A stretch of DNA of 64,000 bases, taken from contig NZ_JACXBS010000006.1 of the NCBI RefSeq assembly GCF_014698015.1, forward strand, positions 62,001 to 126,000, given 5' to 3'. Positions 42,006-51,167 of the stretch are shown here, piece after piece; the first letter of the stretch is position 1; each line of letters starts with the position of its first letter. The notes below the pieces were generated by a model. That model saw only the letters and a list, made by a program, of their open reading frames with translations. It searched no databases and was not told the DNA's origin. Made by a program: the position numbers and the translations under genes. The stretch is from Kocuria sp. cx-455. GTDB lineage: Bacteria > Actinomycetota > Actinomycetes > Actinomycetales > Micrococcaceae.

Positions 42006-42793
42006 CAGCGATCACCCGCCGGGGCGTCGTCGGGCTGGATCCGCCCGTCCATGACTCGAATGACGCGATCCGCGGCCTGAGCCACCCGGGGGTCGTGCGT
42101 CACGATCACCACGGTCTGGTTGAACTCGTCCACGCTGCGGCGCAGCATGCCGAGGACCTCTTGGGAGGTGGTGCTGTCGAGGGCGCCGGTCGGTTCGTCC
42201 GCGATGATCACGGACGGCTCGGGAAGCAGGGCGCGAGCAATGGCCACGCGCTGCTGCTGGCCTCCGGACATCTCGTCCGGACGGTGATCCAACCGGGAGC
42301 GGATACCCAGGGTGTCCGCGAGCGCCTCGAGACGTTGGGAATCCACCTTCTTGCCCGCAAGCGAGAGGGGAAGTTCGATGTTCTGCCGCGCGCTCAGGGT
42401 TGGGACCAGGTTGAACGCCTGGAACACGAAGCCCACGTGGTCGCGGCGGAAGCGGGTGAGCTGGTCGTCCGAGAGACCGGTGATGTCCTGGCCACCCACC
42501 ACGATGCGCGTGCTGGGATCCTTGTCCGGAACGTCCAAGCCCGCCAGGCAGTGCACCAGGGTGGACTTCCCCGACCCGGAGGGCCCCATCACGGCAACCA
42601 GGGTGCCCTCGGCAATCTCCAGGTTCACGCGGTTCAGTGCTGTGACCGATGCTTCACCGGTTCCGTAGGTGCGGGAGACGTTGGCCGCAACCACGGCCAT
42701 TGATCCATGGTGTCGGGATGGGGTGCGCCGCTGCGTTTGCTGTCCCCACGGCAGACCCTGCGATTTCTGTGTTTCGGTACGCGTCGAGTTCAT
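42005..42793 (-). CDS. ABC transporter ATP-binding protein (LolD/MacB type)
   Basis: A 262-aa ATPase with Walker A GPSGSGKS, Q-loop VFQAFNLVPTL, signature MSGGQQQRVAIARALL, Walker B VIIADEPTGALD and the switch His in IVTHD. The first ~31 residues are non-conserved; a second ATG at 42700 (MAVVAANVSRTYG) starts nearer the family N-terminus, but neither start has a strong ribosome-binding site. The gene is upstream of and coupled to the two-domain permease. A NarL-type two-component pair at 45.3-47.3 kb is of the kind that often controls these transporters, but it is not adjacent. Confidence 0.93.
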   Translation of the reverse strand: MNSTRTETQKSQGLPWGQQTQRRTPSRHHGSMAVVAANVSRTYGTGEASVTALNRVNLEIAEGTLVAVMGPSGSGKSTLVHCLAGLDVPDKDPSTRIVVGGQDITGLSDDQLTRFRRDHVGFVFQAFNLVPTLSARQNIELPLSLAGKKVDSQRLEALADTLGIRSRLDHRPDEMSGGQQQRVAIARALLPEPSVIIADEPTGALDSTTSQEVLGMLRRSVDEFNQTVVIVTHDPRVAQAADRVIRVMDGRIQPDDAPAGDR

Positions 42794-42910
42794 GCTTCAA
42801 CTCTGTCCGAGACGGGACACACGCACATCGGGCGCGAGTACCGAACCCGCAGGCCACGGTCTCATCCCGGAGTGTGAGGCTCCGCGGCGGAGCCATCCGG
42901 GGGAATGAGG

Positions 42911-43720
42911 TCAGGAGACCACGGATTTGATGTCCACGGCCGTTGCCCTGTCCACGGCGATGAAAACATCCTGGGCGGTACGGGCCGGCCAGTCCCCCGG
43001 CACGAGCGCCGCGGGGAGCATCGGGGTTCGTCTGATGATTTCCAGCCACTCCGTGTTCAGCAACAACCGGCGGTGCAGTGAGGCTTCACGCTCCGCCGCG
43101 AACGGGCCCCAGCGGCCGATGAATTCTTCATAGCCGCGCGAGATTTCTGCTAGGTCAAAGGCCTCCTGCAGGATCTGATTCTGCGTCGTGGAACCGGCCG
43201 GGACGCCGACGAACGCGCGGACGTGCTCGCTGCCCTCAATGCGCCCCACCAGACCGGCCACGTCCTGCACCCCTGGCGCCACCCACACCCCGCTCTGCAG
43301 CCGCCCGAAGCCGCCCCACTCCAGCGCGGATTGCAGTTGCCTACGGAGATTCCGGGCTTTTTCCGGGATCGAGTAGAACACGTGCGTCCACTGGCCGTCC
43401 CAGTCCTTCATGAGCACGTCCGGGCCGTGCACGCGCGAGTAACCCTCCCGGAGAACGGGCATGCCTCCGGGGCCAATGGTGTAAAAGGTTTCCCGACCAC
43501 GCCGCTGCTTGGCCAGGAACCCCTTCTTGGACATGCGGGCCAACGTTATCCGGGTCGCGTCCTCAGACACACCCAGCGGTTCCAGGGCCCCAATGATCCC
43601 CTTGGTCGACAAGCGCAATTCCTCGACTTCTATGTAGATGCCGAACAGCGCCATGATGGCGGTCTGCGCCGTGGGACCCTCGTACTCCGGAAGATCCGGA
43701 GGGATGGTGTGGGTGCTCAT
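42911..43720 (-). CDS. PaaX-family transcriptional regulator
   Basis: A 269-aa regulator: an N-terminal winged helix (TAQTAIMALFGIYI, TRITLARMSKKGFLAKQRRG) followed by a PaaX central/C-terminal region (DWDGQWTHVFYSIPEKARNLRRQL, VWVAPGV). PaaX proteins repress phenylacetate or related aromatic-acid genes until an acyl-CoA ligand binds. The start at 43720 has an aaggacc site; an upstream extension is not supported. It is divergent from an MHS transporter and probably regulates it. No paa catabolic genes are in the window. Confidence 0.88.
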   Translation of the reverse strand: MSTHTIPPDLPEYEGPTAQTAIMALFGIYIEVEELRLSTKGIIGALEPLGVSEDATRITLARMSKKGFLAKQRRGRETFYTIGPGGMPVLREGYSRVHGPDVLMKDWDGQWTHVFYSIPEKARNLRRQLQSALEWGGFGRLQSGVWVAPGVQDVAGLVGRIEGSEHVRAFVGVPAGSTTQNQILQEAFDLAEISRGYEEFIGRWGPFAAEREASLHRRLLLNTEWLEIIRRTPMLPAALVPGDWPARTAQDVFIAVDRATAVDIKSVVS

Positions 43721-43820
43721 GAGGTCCTTCTGGCGATGGGCGTGGGCACAACCAAGGACAGCTGAACGCCCCGGTTCGCGCGGAATCCAGCATATCCGCT
43801 CTCTGACTTTTGACAATTGA

Positions 43821-43850
43821 TTGACTTAACGGACGATTCTTGTCTAATGT
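43821..43850 (+). promoter_or_regulatory. Probable promoter of the MHS transporter gene
   Basis: TTGACT (43821-43826) and TAATGT (43845-43850) are separated by 18 bp and lie about 97 bp before the MHS transporter start. A second TTGACA lies just upstream (43810-43815). The region is shared with the divergent PaaX-like regulator gene. Confidence 0.55.
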
Positions 43851-43946
43851 GATGCGCACCACAAATTGCGTCTCTTGACGCTCGATCCATAAACCTTCTT
43901 CCACTTCCCGTTGCCTTGGCGCATTCGCCGCGATCTAGGAGCACCA

Positions 43947-45278
43947 ATGTCCGCAACTGCCACCCCTCAGTTGAATCAGTTGAGTGTGCAGGAACAACGC
44001 AAGGAAGCCCGGCGCGTGGTCGTGTCCAGCTACTTGGGCAGCACCATCGAGTTCTACGACTTCCTGCTGTACGCCACCGCCGCCGCGCTGGTCTTTCCGC
44101 ACGTGTTCTTCGCCGACCTGGATCCTCTGGCCGCCACCATTGCGTCCTACGGAACGTTTGCGGCCGGTTATATCGCCCGGCCTCTCGGCGGCGTCATTTT
44201 TGGTCACTTCGGTGACCGCCTGGGTCGCAAGAGGATGCTGATCCTGTCCATGCTGATCATGGGCGTGGCCTCCACGTTGATCGGTCTGATCCCCTCCGGC
44301 GCCGTCATCGGCTCATGGGGTGCCATCATCCTGGTGACGTTGCGCCTTATGCAAGGCATTGCCATCGGCGGTGAGTGGGGCGGTGCCGCGCTCATGGCCC
44401 TGGAACACGCCGAACCGAAAAAGCGTGGGTTCGCCGCCTCCTTCGTGAACGCCGGCGCACCGACCGGTTCCGCGCTGGGAACCTTTGTCATGGGGCTTTT
44501 CGCCTCCCTACCCGAGGACCAGTTCCTCTCGTGGGGCTGGCGCGTCCCGTTCTCGCTCTCGGCCGTCCTGCTGATCGTGGGGCTGGTGATCCGTACCAAG
44601 ATTTCCGAGAGCCCCATCTTTGCCGCCGCCGTTGCGGCGGACGAGAACTCACCCAAGAGGGCTTCGCTGCCCATCTGGAGCGTCATCCGCCGCCCCAAGA
44701 ACCTGTTGTTGGTGATGTTCGGCGGTGCCGCCGGTTTTGCCCTGCAGGTGGTCATGGCATCGTTCGCCGTAACCTACGCGGTGGCCCACGGCACCGAGCG
44801 TCAGCCCGTTCTCTACGCTTTCGCCACCGCCTCCCTGCTGTCCGTGGCCGTGGTAGTCGTCATGGGTAAGGTGTCGGACCGTTTCGGCCGTCGTCCGGTC
44901 ATGCTGGTCGGCATGGTCGCCTTCATCGCCCTGTTGTCCCCCATCTTCAACTGGCTCGCCTCTGGCAACATTTTGTTGATCTTCCTGGCGTTCATGGTGG
45001 GTCTGACCTGTCACAGCACCATTTACGGCCCGCTGGCCGCGTTCATCTCCGAACAGTTCGGCACCACGGCCCGCTACACCGGCGCTTCGGTCGGATACCA
45101 GATGGCCACCCTGCTGGGTGCAGGATTCACACCCACGATTCTGGCCACCCTGTACGGCGCCGAGGGTCAAATCAGTCGCGTACTGCTTTACCTGGGAATC
45201 CTCACGGCTGTCAGCGGCATCGCCATCCTGCTGACCAAGGAATCCAAGAACATCGACCTGCACACCTACGAGCACTAG
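43947..45278 (+). CDS. MHS-family MFS metabolite:proton symporter
   Basis: A 443-aa, twelve-helix importer of the metabolite:H+ symporter family (ShiA/KgtP/ProP relatives). SSYLGSTIEFYDFLLYATAAALVF in TM1 (key residues ExYDF), FGHFGDRLGRKRMLILSML (motif A) and RLMQGIAIGGEWGGAALMALEHA are hallmark motifs. The start at MSATATPQ has an aggagc site upstream. It likely imports an organic acid, and divergence from a PaaX regulator suggests an aromatic or acyl-CoA-forming acid, which is inference. A strong bidirectional terminator follows. Confidence 0.9.
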   Translation: MSATATPQLNQLSVQEQRKEARRVVVSSYLGSTIEFYDFLLYATAAALVFPHVFFADLDPLAATIASYGTFAAGYIARPLGGVIFGHFGDRLGRKRMLILSMLIMGVASTLIGLIPSGAVIGSWGAIILVTLRLMQGIAIGGEWGGAALMALEHAEPKKRGFAASFVNAGAPTGSALGTFVMGLFASLPEDQFLSWGWRVPFSLSAVLLIVGLVIRTKISESPIFAAAVAADENSPKRASLPIWSVIRRPKNLLLVMFGGAAGFALQVVMASFAVTYAVAHGTERQPVLYAFATASLLSVAVVVVMGKVSDRFGRRPVMLVGMVAFIALLSPIFNWLASGNILLIFLAFMVGLTCHSTIYGPLAAFISEQFGTTARYTGASVGYQMATLLGAGFTPTILATLYGAEGQISRVLLYLGILTAVSGIAILLTKESKNIDLHTYEH

Positions 45279-45287
45279 ACCCGCAGC

Positions 45288-45330
45288 AGCGCAATGCCCC
45301 GCGCTTCCTTGATGCGCGGGGCATTGCGCT
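45288..45330. terminator. Bidirectional hairpin terminator
   Basis: A perfect 17-bp stem (45288-45304 with 45314-45330), extendable by one pair, with a 9-nt loop. It lies between the convergent MHS transporter and response regulator genes. Confidence 0.85.
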
Positions 45331-45340
45331 GTGCACACCG

Positions 45341-46126
45341 TCAGGCCGTCACCACGCCGCTTTCGTAGGCGATCACCACGGCCTGCACTCGGTCGCGAGC
45401 ACCCAGTTTGGCCAGGATGTGGGACACGTGCGTCTTGACCGTGGGTTCGGACAGGTACAGCTCGGACATGATCTCGCCGTTGGACAGCCCCCGGCCCACC
45501 AGTTCGAACACCTCTCGCTCGCGCGCCGTCAGCGCTGCAAGCCGGGGGCTCTTCCACGGGTTCGACGCCGCCGCGGGCACCTGCCCGGGGATCGTCGTGT
45601 TCCCGGGCACCTCCCAATGCGACGCCGGCCCGGCACCCGCGGGAGCGGCGTCGTTGGGGGAATGGGCAATGAGGTGGTCGAGCAGCCGGCGAGTGGTGGA
45701 GGGCGCGATCACGGCGTCCCCGCGGGCGACCGTGCGGATGGCTTCGAGCAGTTCCTCGGGGCGGGCGTCCTTGAGGAGGAACCCACTGGCCCCGGCGCGG
45801 ATGCCGTCCAAGGCATATTCGTCCAGGTCGAACGTGGTGAGCACAATGACTTTGATCTGCGGACGAGCTGCCAGGATGGCCCGCGTGGCCTCGATGCCGT
45901 TGAGTTGTGGCATGCGCACGTCCATGAGCACCACGTCCGGAATGCGTTCCGTGTCCACGGCCCCGGCCACCAAATCCACGGCTTCCCGACCGTCACCGGC
46001 CTCGCCGATCACCGCGAGATCCGGTTGGGAGTTCACGAGCATACGGAAACCGCCGCGCACGAGCGGCTGGTCGTCGACAATGAGCACCCGCGACACGGCG
46101 GCGGACTCTGGGGGAATGGAACTCAC
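45341..46126 (-). CDS. NarL/LuxR-family response regulator
   Basis: A 261-aa regulator with a receiver domain (VLIVDDQPLVRGGFRMLV; phosphoacceptor Asp in DVVLMDVRMPQLNG; Lys in FLLKDAR) and a LuxR HTH (LTAREREVFELVGRGLSNGEIMSELYLSEPTVKTHV). The linker between them is extended by about 40 Pro/Ala/Gly-rich residues (~157-195), longer than usual. The GTG start overlaps the kinase stop (GTGA), so production is coupled. It forms a pair with the kinase at 46123. Confidence 0.94.
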   Translation of the reverse strand: MSSIPPESAAVSRVLIVDDQPLVRGGFRMLVNSQPDLAVIGEAGDGREAVDLVAGAVDTERIPDVVLMDVRMPQLNGIEATRAILAARPQIKVIVLTTFDLDEYALDGIRAGASGFLLKDARPEELLEAIRTVARGDAVIAPSTTRRLLDHLIAHSPNDAAPAGAGPASHWEVPGNTTIPGQVPAAASNPWKSPRLAALTAREREVFELVGRGLSNGEIMSELYLSEPTVKTHVSHILAKLGARDRVQAVVIAYESGVVTA

Positions 46127-47340
46127 GCGCCCTCCGAAGGAATGGTGGCCTGAACGACAAAAACGTCCGCGCGGGTGACATGCGGTCCCGCCGTCATCTC
46201 ACCACCGTACAGAGCCACGCGCTCGCGCAACCCCTGGAGCCCGTGGCCCGCACCCGGAGCCCGGGGTGGATCATTGGCCCCCGCGCCGTCGTTGACGACC
46301 TCCACCCACGAGAAATCGCGTCGATGCTCGATGCTCACCCGTACCGAGCTGGCCTGCCACGCGTGCTTCAACACATTGGTGAGGCCCTCCTGCACCACCC
46401 GGTACAGGCTCAACTGAGCGCCGGTGCTCAGGGCGGGAGTACCCGATTCATGGAACTGCACGGGCAATCCGGCCGCTTGCACCGAGCGCACGAGCTCGGG
46501 AATGTCACCGAGCTGCGGTACCGGTTTGGTCTCCGTTCCACTGCCCGTGCGCAACACTCCCAGCAGTTTGCGCATCTCCGTCAGCGACCCGCGTGCGGTT
46601 TCTGAAATGGTCTCCAGGGTCTGGGCGGCCACCTCCGGGTTCGACGCCGCCGCGTACCTCGCGCCGTCCGCCTGGGCAATCACCACGGACAGCGAATGCG
46701 CCACCACGTCATGCATTTCCCGGGCAATGCGCGTGCGCTCGTCCTGGGCGGCAAGGCGCACTTCCTGTTCGCGCTCCACTTCGAGGCGACGGGCCCGATC
46801 CTCAAGCTGTTCACGCCGCAGCCGGCGCGTCCGCGCGAGATCACCCGCGAGGAACGCCACGATCACGACCAATGCGCTGACCACGGTGAACATCACCGCC
46901 GCCGGCGCCCACTCCAACAGGGTGGGCCGGCCGTAAAACGCGAAGAACCAGCGATAACACAGTGCGCCGAAGACCGCGCAACCCAGCAGCGCGGCGAGGA
47001 GCACCGCGCGACGCTTCTTCCTGGATGCCCGCACCGCCACGGTGTACATCAGACAGGGCACGGCCCACATGCACAGCCCGATGGTCGCGACGTTGAATAC
47101 CACCAGGACGAAGAGCGCCAACCCTCCCACCGCGAACGCCGTGGCCACCGGGGCCGCTCGTCGAAACAACAACGGCAGGGCAACCACCACGGCGCACCAC
47201 AGGCTCCGGCCGCCGTCCAACGCCCCTGCCGTGAGAAAGGACAGCGAGACGAAGATTCCGCCGCTCATCATCAGAGCGTTGCTGAGGTGAGGGTGCTCTT
47301 GTGCCCAGCGCGCGAACCGTACGTGGAGTGCCATTGACAT
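46123..47340 (-). CDS. Sensor histidine kinase (HisKA_3 type)
   Basis: A 405-aa membrane kinase. Residues ~20-165 hold about five hydrophobic segments with very short loops, so it is probably an intramembrane-sensing kinase. A coiled-coil-like stretch (RTRRLRREQLEDRARRLEVE) leads to the phosphoacceptor motif RIAREMHDVVAHSLSVVIAQ and an ATPase domain with VQEGLTNVLKHA and GHGLQGLRERVALYGG. It resembles DesK-type kinases that regulate ABC exporters in Actinobacteria. Signal unknown. It is upstream of, and overlaps, its response regulator. Confidence 0.92.
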   Translation of the reverse strand: MSMALHVRFARWAQEHPHLSNALMMSGGIFVSLSFLTAGALDGGRSLWCAVVVALPLLFRRAAPVATAFAVGGLALFVLVVFNVATIGLCMWAVPCLMYTVAVRASRKKRRAVLLAALLGCAVFGALCYRWFFAFYGRPTLLEWAPAAVMFTVVSALVVIVAFLAGDLARTRRLRREQLEDRARRLEVEREQEVRLAAQDERTRIAREMHDVVAHSLSVVIAQADGARYAAASNPEVAAQTLETISETARGSLTEMRKLLGVLRTGSGTETKPVPQLGDIPELVRSVQAAGLPVQFHESGTPALSTGAQLSLYRVVQEGLTNVLKHAWQASSVRVSIEHRRDFSWVEVVNDGAGANDPPRAPGAGHGLQGLRERVALYGGEMTAGPHVTRADVFVVQATIPSEGA

Positions 47341-47453
47341 GAGGGTAGCGAGCTTTCACCGCGGGGTCGTCGTGCTCGGGTATGAGCCCCGGCAACCATG
47401 GTTCACGCGGATATGAACCGGGTCCACCGCTCAGCGGCCCTGGCGGGCGGGCC

Positions 47454-48023
47454 TTAGTTGAGCCACTCGGTGGGCGGCCCGGCGTTCAGCAGAACCGTGA
47501 ACAGCAGGGCAACCAACACCACCAACACGAGAGCCGAAAGAATCGGCCAGCGCAGAATCACGGCCAGAAGCCGCTCGGCAGCGGTGCGGGCGGGTTCCTG
47601 ACCGTTCTGCGGTGCGGCACCGGCCGGAACCACACGCCACCGCGAAGCCAGCAGGCCCTTGCGGTCCACGTGACGTTCGAACGGAACCGTGGCGAACGGA
47701 ACGACCGCCAGGACCAGGCCCAAGATTCCCTTGGACGCGGGCCAGCGCTGATCGGTCCACACCACCACGGTGGAAACGCAATAGGACAGGAACACGAAAC
47801 CGTGAATGCTGCCGGCAATCCGCATGGTCCAGTCCGGTGCGCCCAGTGCGTACTTGCCGATCATCGCGGCAATCAGCAGAGCCCACGTGAGCATCTCGGC
47901 CGTGGCCACCACGCGGTAGAGACCACGAGGACTCACCCGTGGCGGGCGGTGTCCGGTGGTGTCGACGTGGGAACGAGAGGCGCTGTTCATGCGCTCCGGC
48001 GAAGCGGCTGACTGGCTGGGCAT
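47454..48023 (-). CDS. DUF3817-domain membrane protein
   Basis: A 189-aa protein with a polar N-terminus, three to four helices forming a DUF3817 domain (YRVVATAEMLTWALLIAAM, GSIHGFVFLSYCVSTVVVW, ASKGILGLVLAVVPFATVPFER, key residues E..T and H-G-F), and a further C-terminal helix. The function of this widespread actinobacterial family is unknown. It appears monocistronic between the kinase gene and the CNNM pair. Confidence 0.82.
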   Translation of the reverse strand: MPSQSAASPERMNSASRSHVDTTGHRPPRVSPRGLYRVVATAEMLTWALLIAAMIGKYALGAPDWTMRIAGSIHGFVFLSYCVSTVVVWTDQRWPASKGILGLVLAVVPFATVPFERHVDRKGLLASRWRVVPAGAAPQNGQEPARTAAERLLAVILRWPILSALVLVVLVALLFTVLLNAGPPTEWLN

Positions 48024-48115
48024 GGGTCTCCTGGGATCTCGGAACTGGTCTCACACCATTATGGGATGGCGGGCATGGGCCTTTCATCCACCGTTCGATT
48101 GATTCTCCGCGGCCC

Positions 48116-49186
48116 TTACTCCGCGCCCGACTTGCTGGTGGCGTCGCGGACCTCGCCCACGAGTTCTTCCAACACGTCTTCGAGGGCCACGATGTACACG
48201 GATTCGTCCGTGGTGCGGGAATCCCTGGCGACCTCGCCCACCAGGGCGAAGTGAGCGCCGTCGGCCTGCATGGTGCGTGTGACCTTTCGCAGCTTGTCCT
48301 GCGGAGCCACCCGGGCGAAACGACGGATCGAGGCCGCCGGAATGGGCACGTGACGCATTCGTTCCGGAAGTCCCAGCACGTCCTTGGTGTGGATGTAGCC
48401 CATCAGACGTTCATTCTGGTCCTGCACGGGGAACCGCGAGAAACCGGTCTCCGCACACATCAGCTCGACTCCAGCGGCAGTGATATCGCTGGGAACCGTG
48501 CGCATGCCGGTCAGGGGCAGGGCGACGTCCTTGGCGGTCTTGTTCTCGAAGTTCAAGGCCCCGGTGAGCAGCCGGATCTCGTCAGTGTCGAGCAAGCCCT
48601 CGCGGCCGGATTCCGCCACGAAACCGCGCACGTCCTCGGAGGTGAAGGACGAGGCGACCTCGTCCTTGGGCTCCACCCGGAAGACCCAGCGAACCATGTG
48701 GTTCGCGGTCTCGTTCATGATCCAAATGAACGGGCGGAACACCACAACGAACCCGTGCAGCAGGGGGCCCAGCACCATGGCCGCACGCCCCGGTACCGCA
48801 ATCGCGATGTTCTTGGGCACCATCTCACCCAGCACCATGTGCAGGAAGGTCACGATCAACAAGGCGATGACCAGGGCAATGGGGTGCAGCAGAGCTGAGG
48901 GCACGCCGAAGTACTCGAGCGGTTGCTCGATCAAATGAGCGATCGCGGGTTCGCCGACGGCGCCGATCAGCAAGGAACACGCGGTGATGCCGAGCTGGGT
49001 GGCGGCGAGCGCCGTCGACACGTTTTCAATGCCCTTGAGGGCGTACTTGGCGGTTTTGGAACCTTCTGCGGCCTTGGGTTCCAACTGGTCGCGGCGGGCG
49101 GAGACCATGGCGAACTCGCTGGCCACGAAAAAGGCGTTGCCCACGAGCAACAGGATGAGAACGATGATCGCGGTGCTGGTGGTCAT
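48116..49186 (-). CDS. CNNM/CorC-like membrane protein with CBS domains (short paralogue)
   Basis: A 356-aa protein: a DUF21/CNNM transmembrane domain (residues ~1-190; GNAFFVASEFAMVSARR, GITACSLLIGAVGEP, MVLGEMVPKNIAIA) and a CBS-pair region (~215-345). It lacks the C-terminal CorC_HlyC domain. CNNM proteins are implicated in magnesium or other divalent-cation transport; bacterial members are often mislabelled hemolysins. Its ATG overlaps the stop of the longer paralogue upstream (ATGA), so the two are made together and may form a heteromer. Confidence 0.9.
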   Translation of the reverse strand: MTTSTAIIVLILLLVGNAFFVASEFAMVSARRDQLEPKAAEGSKTAKYALKGIENVSTALAATQLGITACSLLIGAVGEPAIAHLIEQPLEYFGVPSALLHPIALVIALLIVTFLHMVLGEMVPKNIAIAVPGRAAMVLGPLLHGFVVVFRPFIWIMNETANHMVRWVFRVEPKDEVASSFTSEDVRGFVAESGREGLLDTDEIRLLTGALNFENKTAKDVALPLTGMRTVPSDITAAGVELMCAETGFSRFPVQDQNERLMGYIHTKDVLGLPERMRHVPIPAASIRRFARVAPQDKLRKVTRTMQADGAHFALVGEVARDSRTTDESVYIVALEDVLEELVGEVRDATSKSGAE

Positions 49187-50733
49187 CGCTGTTGCTCCTC
49201 TCGGGGGTCCTCAACCGAAACGTCCTCATCGCGGTGGAACGAGGGGTTTCCTTGCTGACCGACCTGCGCCGCCTGGAATTCCTCGGCGGTTTCGGGCTGG
49301 CGCGGTTCCCCGCCCAGCGGGTCGGGTCTGCCGACCGGCGGTTTCCATTCCGTGGAAGTGGTCGAGCCACCGCGAGCATCGGGGTCTCCGCCCTCGCGGC
49401 GCACAAGGATTCTGTCCACGCGGTGCTGATCCATGCGGACCACTTCCAGGTGAATGTTCGCCTTGGTGGGCAGATCGTCCTCATCGCGGTGGGTGTGGTC
49501 CACGGCCTCGAGGGTGAGGGTGTCCTTCACCTGAGGCAACCGGTCCAGCTCCTCGGCCATGAGGCCGCCGAGGGTGTCGGATTCCTCGCCCTCGGGCATG
49601 TCCAGGCGTAACACGTCGCCGAGCTCATCGGGACGCAGCAGACCGGAGACCACCAGGCCGCCATCGCGGGTGCGGCGGAAGCGCTGCACGCGGGTGTCCT
49701 GCTCGTCATCGATCTCGCCCACGATTTCCTCGATGAGGTCCTCCAGGGTCACAATGCCGGCCGTGCCACCGTACTCGTCCACCACGATGGCCAGCTGTAA
49801 GCCCTTGCCGCGCAGCTTGCGCATGAGGGGGTCCAGGGTCATGGACTCGGAGACCACGTCCGCGCTGGCCGCAATCTCGCCGACCCGCTTGACGGCGCGG
49901 TCGTCGAACGGCACGGCCAGGGCGTGGGTGTAGTGCACCACGCCCACGATGTCATCCACGGATTCACCCATGACGGGGAACCGAGAGTGCCCGGTCTCCG
50001 CCGCAGTGAGCAGCATGTGCTCCACGGTGTCTTCGGATTCCAAGAAGTTCACGCGCGGGCGCGGGCGCATCACGTCCGCGGCGGTGCGCTCACCGAATTC
50101 AATGGACCGCGCCACCAATTCAGCGGTGCCCGCTTCCAGGGTGCCTTCGCGGCCGGAGCGGTTCACCACCGCGACCAGTTCGACCGCGGTGCGGGCATTG
50201 GCCACTTCTTCGGTGGGAGTAAAGCCCAGGAATCGCAGGACTGCATTGGCCGATCCGTTGAGGACCTTGACCAGCCAGCCCAACAGGACCATGAAGATCT
50301 TCTGCGGGTAGACCACCACGTGGGTCACGCGCAGCGGGTCGGCAATGGCCCAGTTCTTGGGCACCAGCTCGCCGAACACCATTTGCGTGAACGTCGCCAC
50401 GATGAAGGCGGCCGTGGTCGCAATACCGGTAGCCACGGCGTCCGGCATCCCCGCCCAGCCGAGACCGCTGCTCAAGAGCTCACCAATACTGGGGCCTGTG
50501 ATGAAACCAGCCAGCAAACTGGTTACGGTGATGCCCAGCTGGGCACCGGAGAGGTTGGTCGAGGTCTTCTTGAGGCTTTGCTCGATGACGACGGCGCGCT
50601 TGTCGCCTTCCGATTCTGCGCGCTGAACTGCCTGTCGATCCACGGTGAGGAACGAGAACTCCACCGCCACGAACAGGGCGTTGGCCAGAACCAGAAGAAG
50701 GAAAACGAGGAGGAGGAGCCAGGCTGTCAGCAC
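49183..50733 (-). CDS. CNNM/CorC-like membrane protein with CBS and transporter-associated domain (long paralogue)
   Basis: A 516-aa protein starting at GTG ([20 protein letters not shown]). It has a CNNM domain (~1-200; [13 protein letters not shown]), a CBS pair (~220-345; [23 protein letters not shown]) and a CorC_HlyC domain (~365-450), then a ~70-residue polar tail. An upstream frame reaching 51024 has no supporting start or sequence and covers the repeat-bearing intergenic region. It is the first gene of a two-gene unit with a shorter paralogue. Probable role: divalent-cation (Mg2+) efflux or homeostasis. Confidence 0.9.
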   Translation of the reverse strand: MLTAWLLLLVFLLLVLANALFVAVEFSFLTVDRQAVQRAESEGDKRAVVIEQSLKKTSTNLSGAQLGITVTSLLAGFITGPSIGELLSSGLGWAGMPDAVATGIATTAAFIVATFTQMVFGELVPKNWAIADPLRVTHVVVYPQKIFMVLLGWLVKVLNGSANAVLRFLGFTPTEEVANARTAVELVAVVNRSGREGTLEAGTAELVARSIEFGERTAADVMRPRPRVNFLESEDTVEHMLLTAAETGHSRFPVMGESVDDIVGVVHYTHALAVPFDDRAVKRVGEIAASADVVSESMTLDPLMRKLRGKGLQLAIVVDEYGGTAGIVTLEDLIEEIVGEIDDEQDTRVQRFRRTRDGGLVVSGLLRPDELGDVLRLDMPEGEESDTLGGLMAEELDRLPQVKDTLTLEAVDHTHRDEDDLPTKANIHLEVVRMDQHRVDRILVRREGGDPDARGGSTTSTEWKPPVGRPDPLGGEPRQPETAEEFQAAQVGQQGNPSFHRDEDVSVEDPREEQQR

Positions 50734-51167
50734 CTGCCCACCCCACTCATGGTGGGGGCTGCGCTGCAGCGCAAGTTGGAGGCTAGGCCGGATCGGGGAA
50801 GAGGACTGTGCCTCTTCGGACTGTCCGACTCCTTGTCGTCGGCGGAGGCGGGTACACCGAAGTACGCCGCGTGCCGGGAGAGTTGAGATGTCACGGTGAA
50901 AAGAATACAGAAACATGCCGAACCGTGCGGGTGATTTTGGTCTAAATGGGCCGGGCTGCGGCCCCCGCGGCCACGTCCGGGCACCTGGGGCACGGGTTAG
51001 CGCTCTTTTCCCCGGCCCGGACACTATTGGCAGAGGTTCTTAGGTTTTCCCCCGGTTTTAGCTGCGAACCTCTACCCCAGATGTTCAGCCGTGCTCGGAA
51101 ACTTCGACCCTAGTTGTCACGGCCCACAGCATTCCGGTCACGATTGTCGGCCCTGCGAATACCGGCG
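50734..51167. other. Intergenic region carrying repeat copy A
   Basis: About 430 bp between the CNNM gene start and the 3' end of the broken lipoprotein gene. It must hold the promoter of the CNNM pair; an A/T-rich patch lies near 50895-50930. Positions 51002-51095 carry a copy of a dispersed repeat described separately. I see no further gene. Confidence 0.6.
51002..51095. repeat. Dispersed ~90-bp repeat, copy A
   Basis: It shares an identical 30-bp core (51061-51090, beginning gctgcgaacctctacccc) with copy B at 53783-53812, and imperfect similarity across the ~60 bp before the core. Inside it, AGAGGTTC (51032-51039) and GAACCTCT (51066-51073) form an inverted repeat. The two copies are in the same orientation and flank the lipoprotein and DASS transporter genes. 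Confidence 0.85.

Noticed and set aside
50734-51024. N-terminal extension of the long CNNM protein
   Set aside because: The frame is open upstream of 50733, but the translation is non-membrane, low-complexity and runs over the intergenic region that must hold the promoter. The GTG at 50733 starts directly at the first membrane helix.
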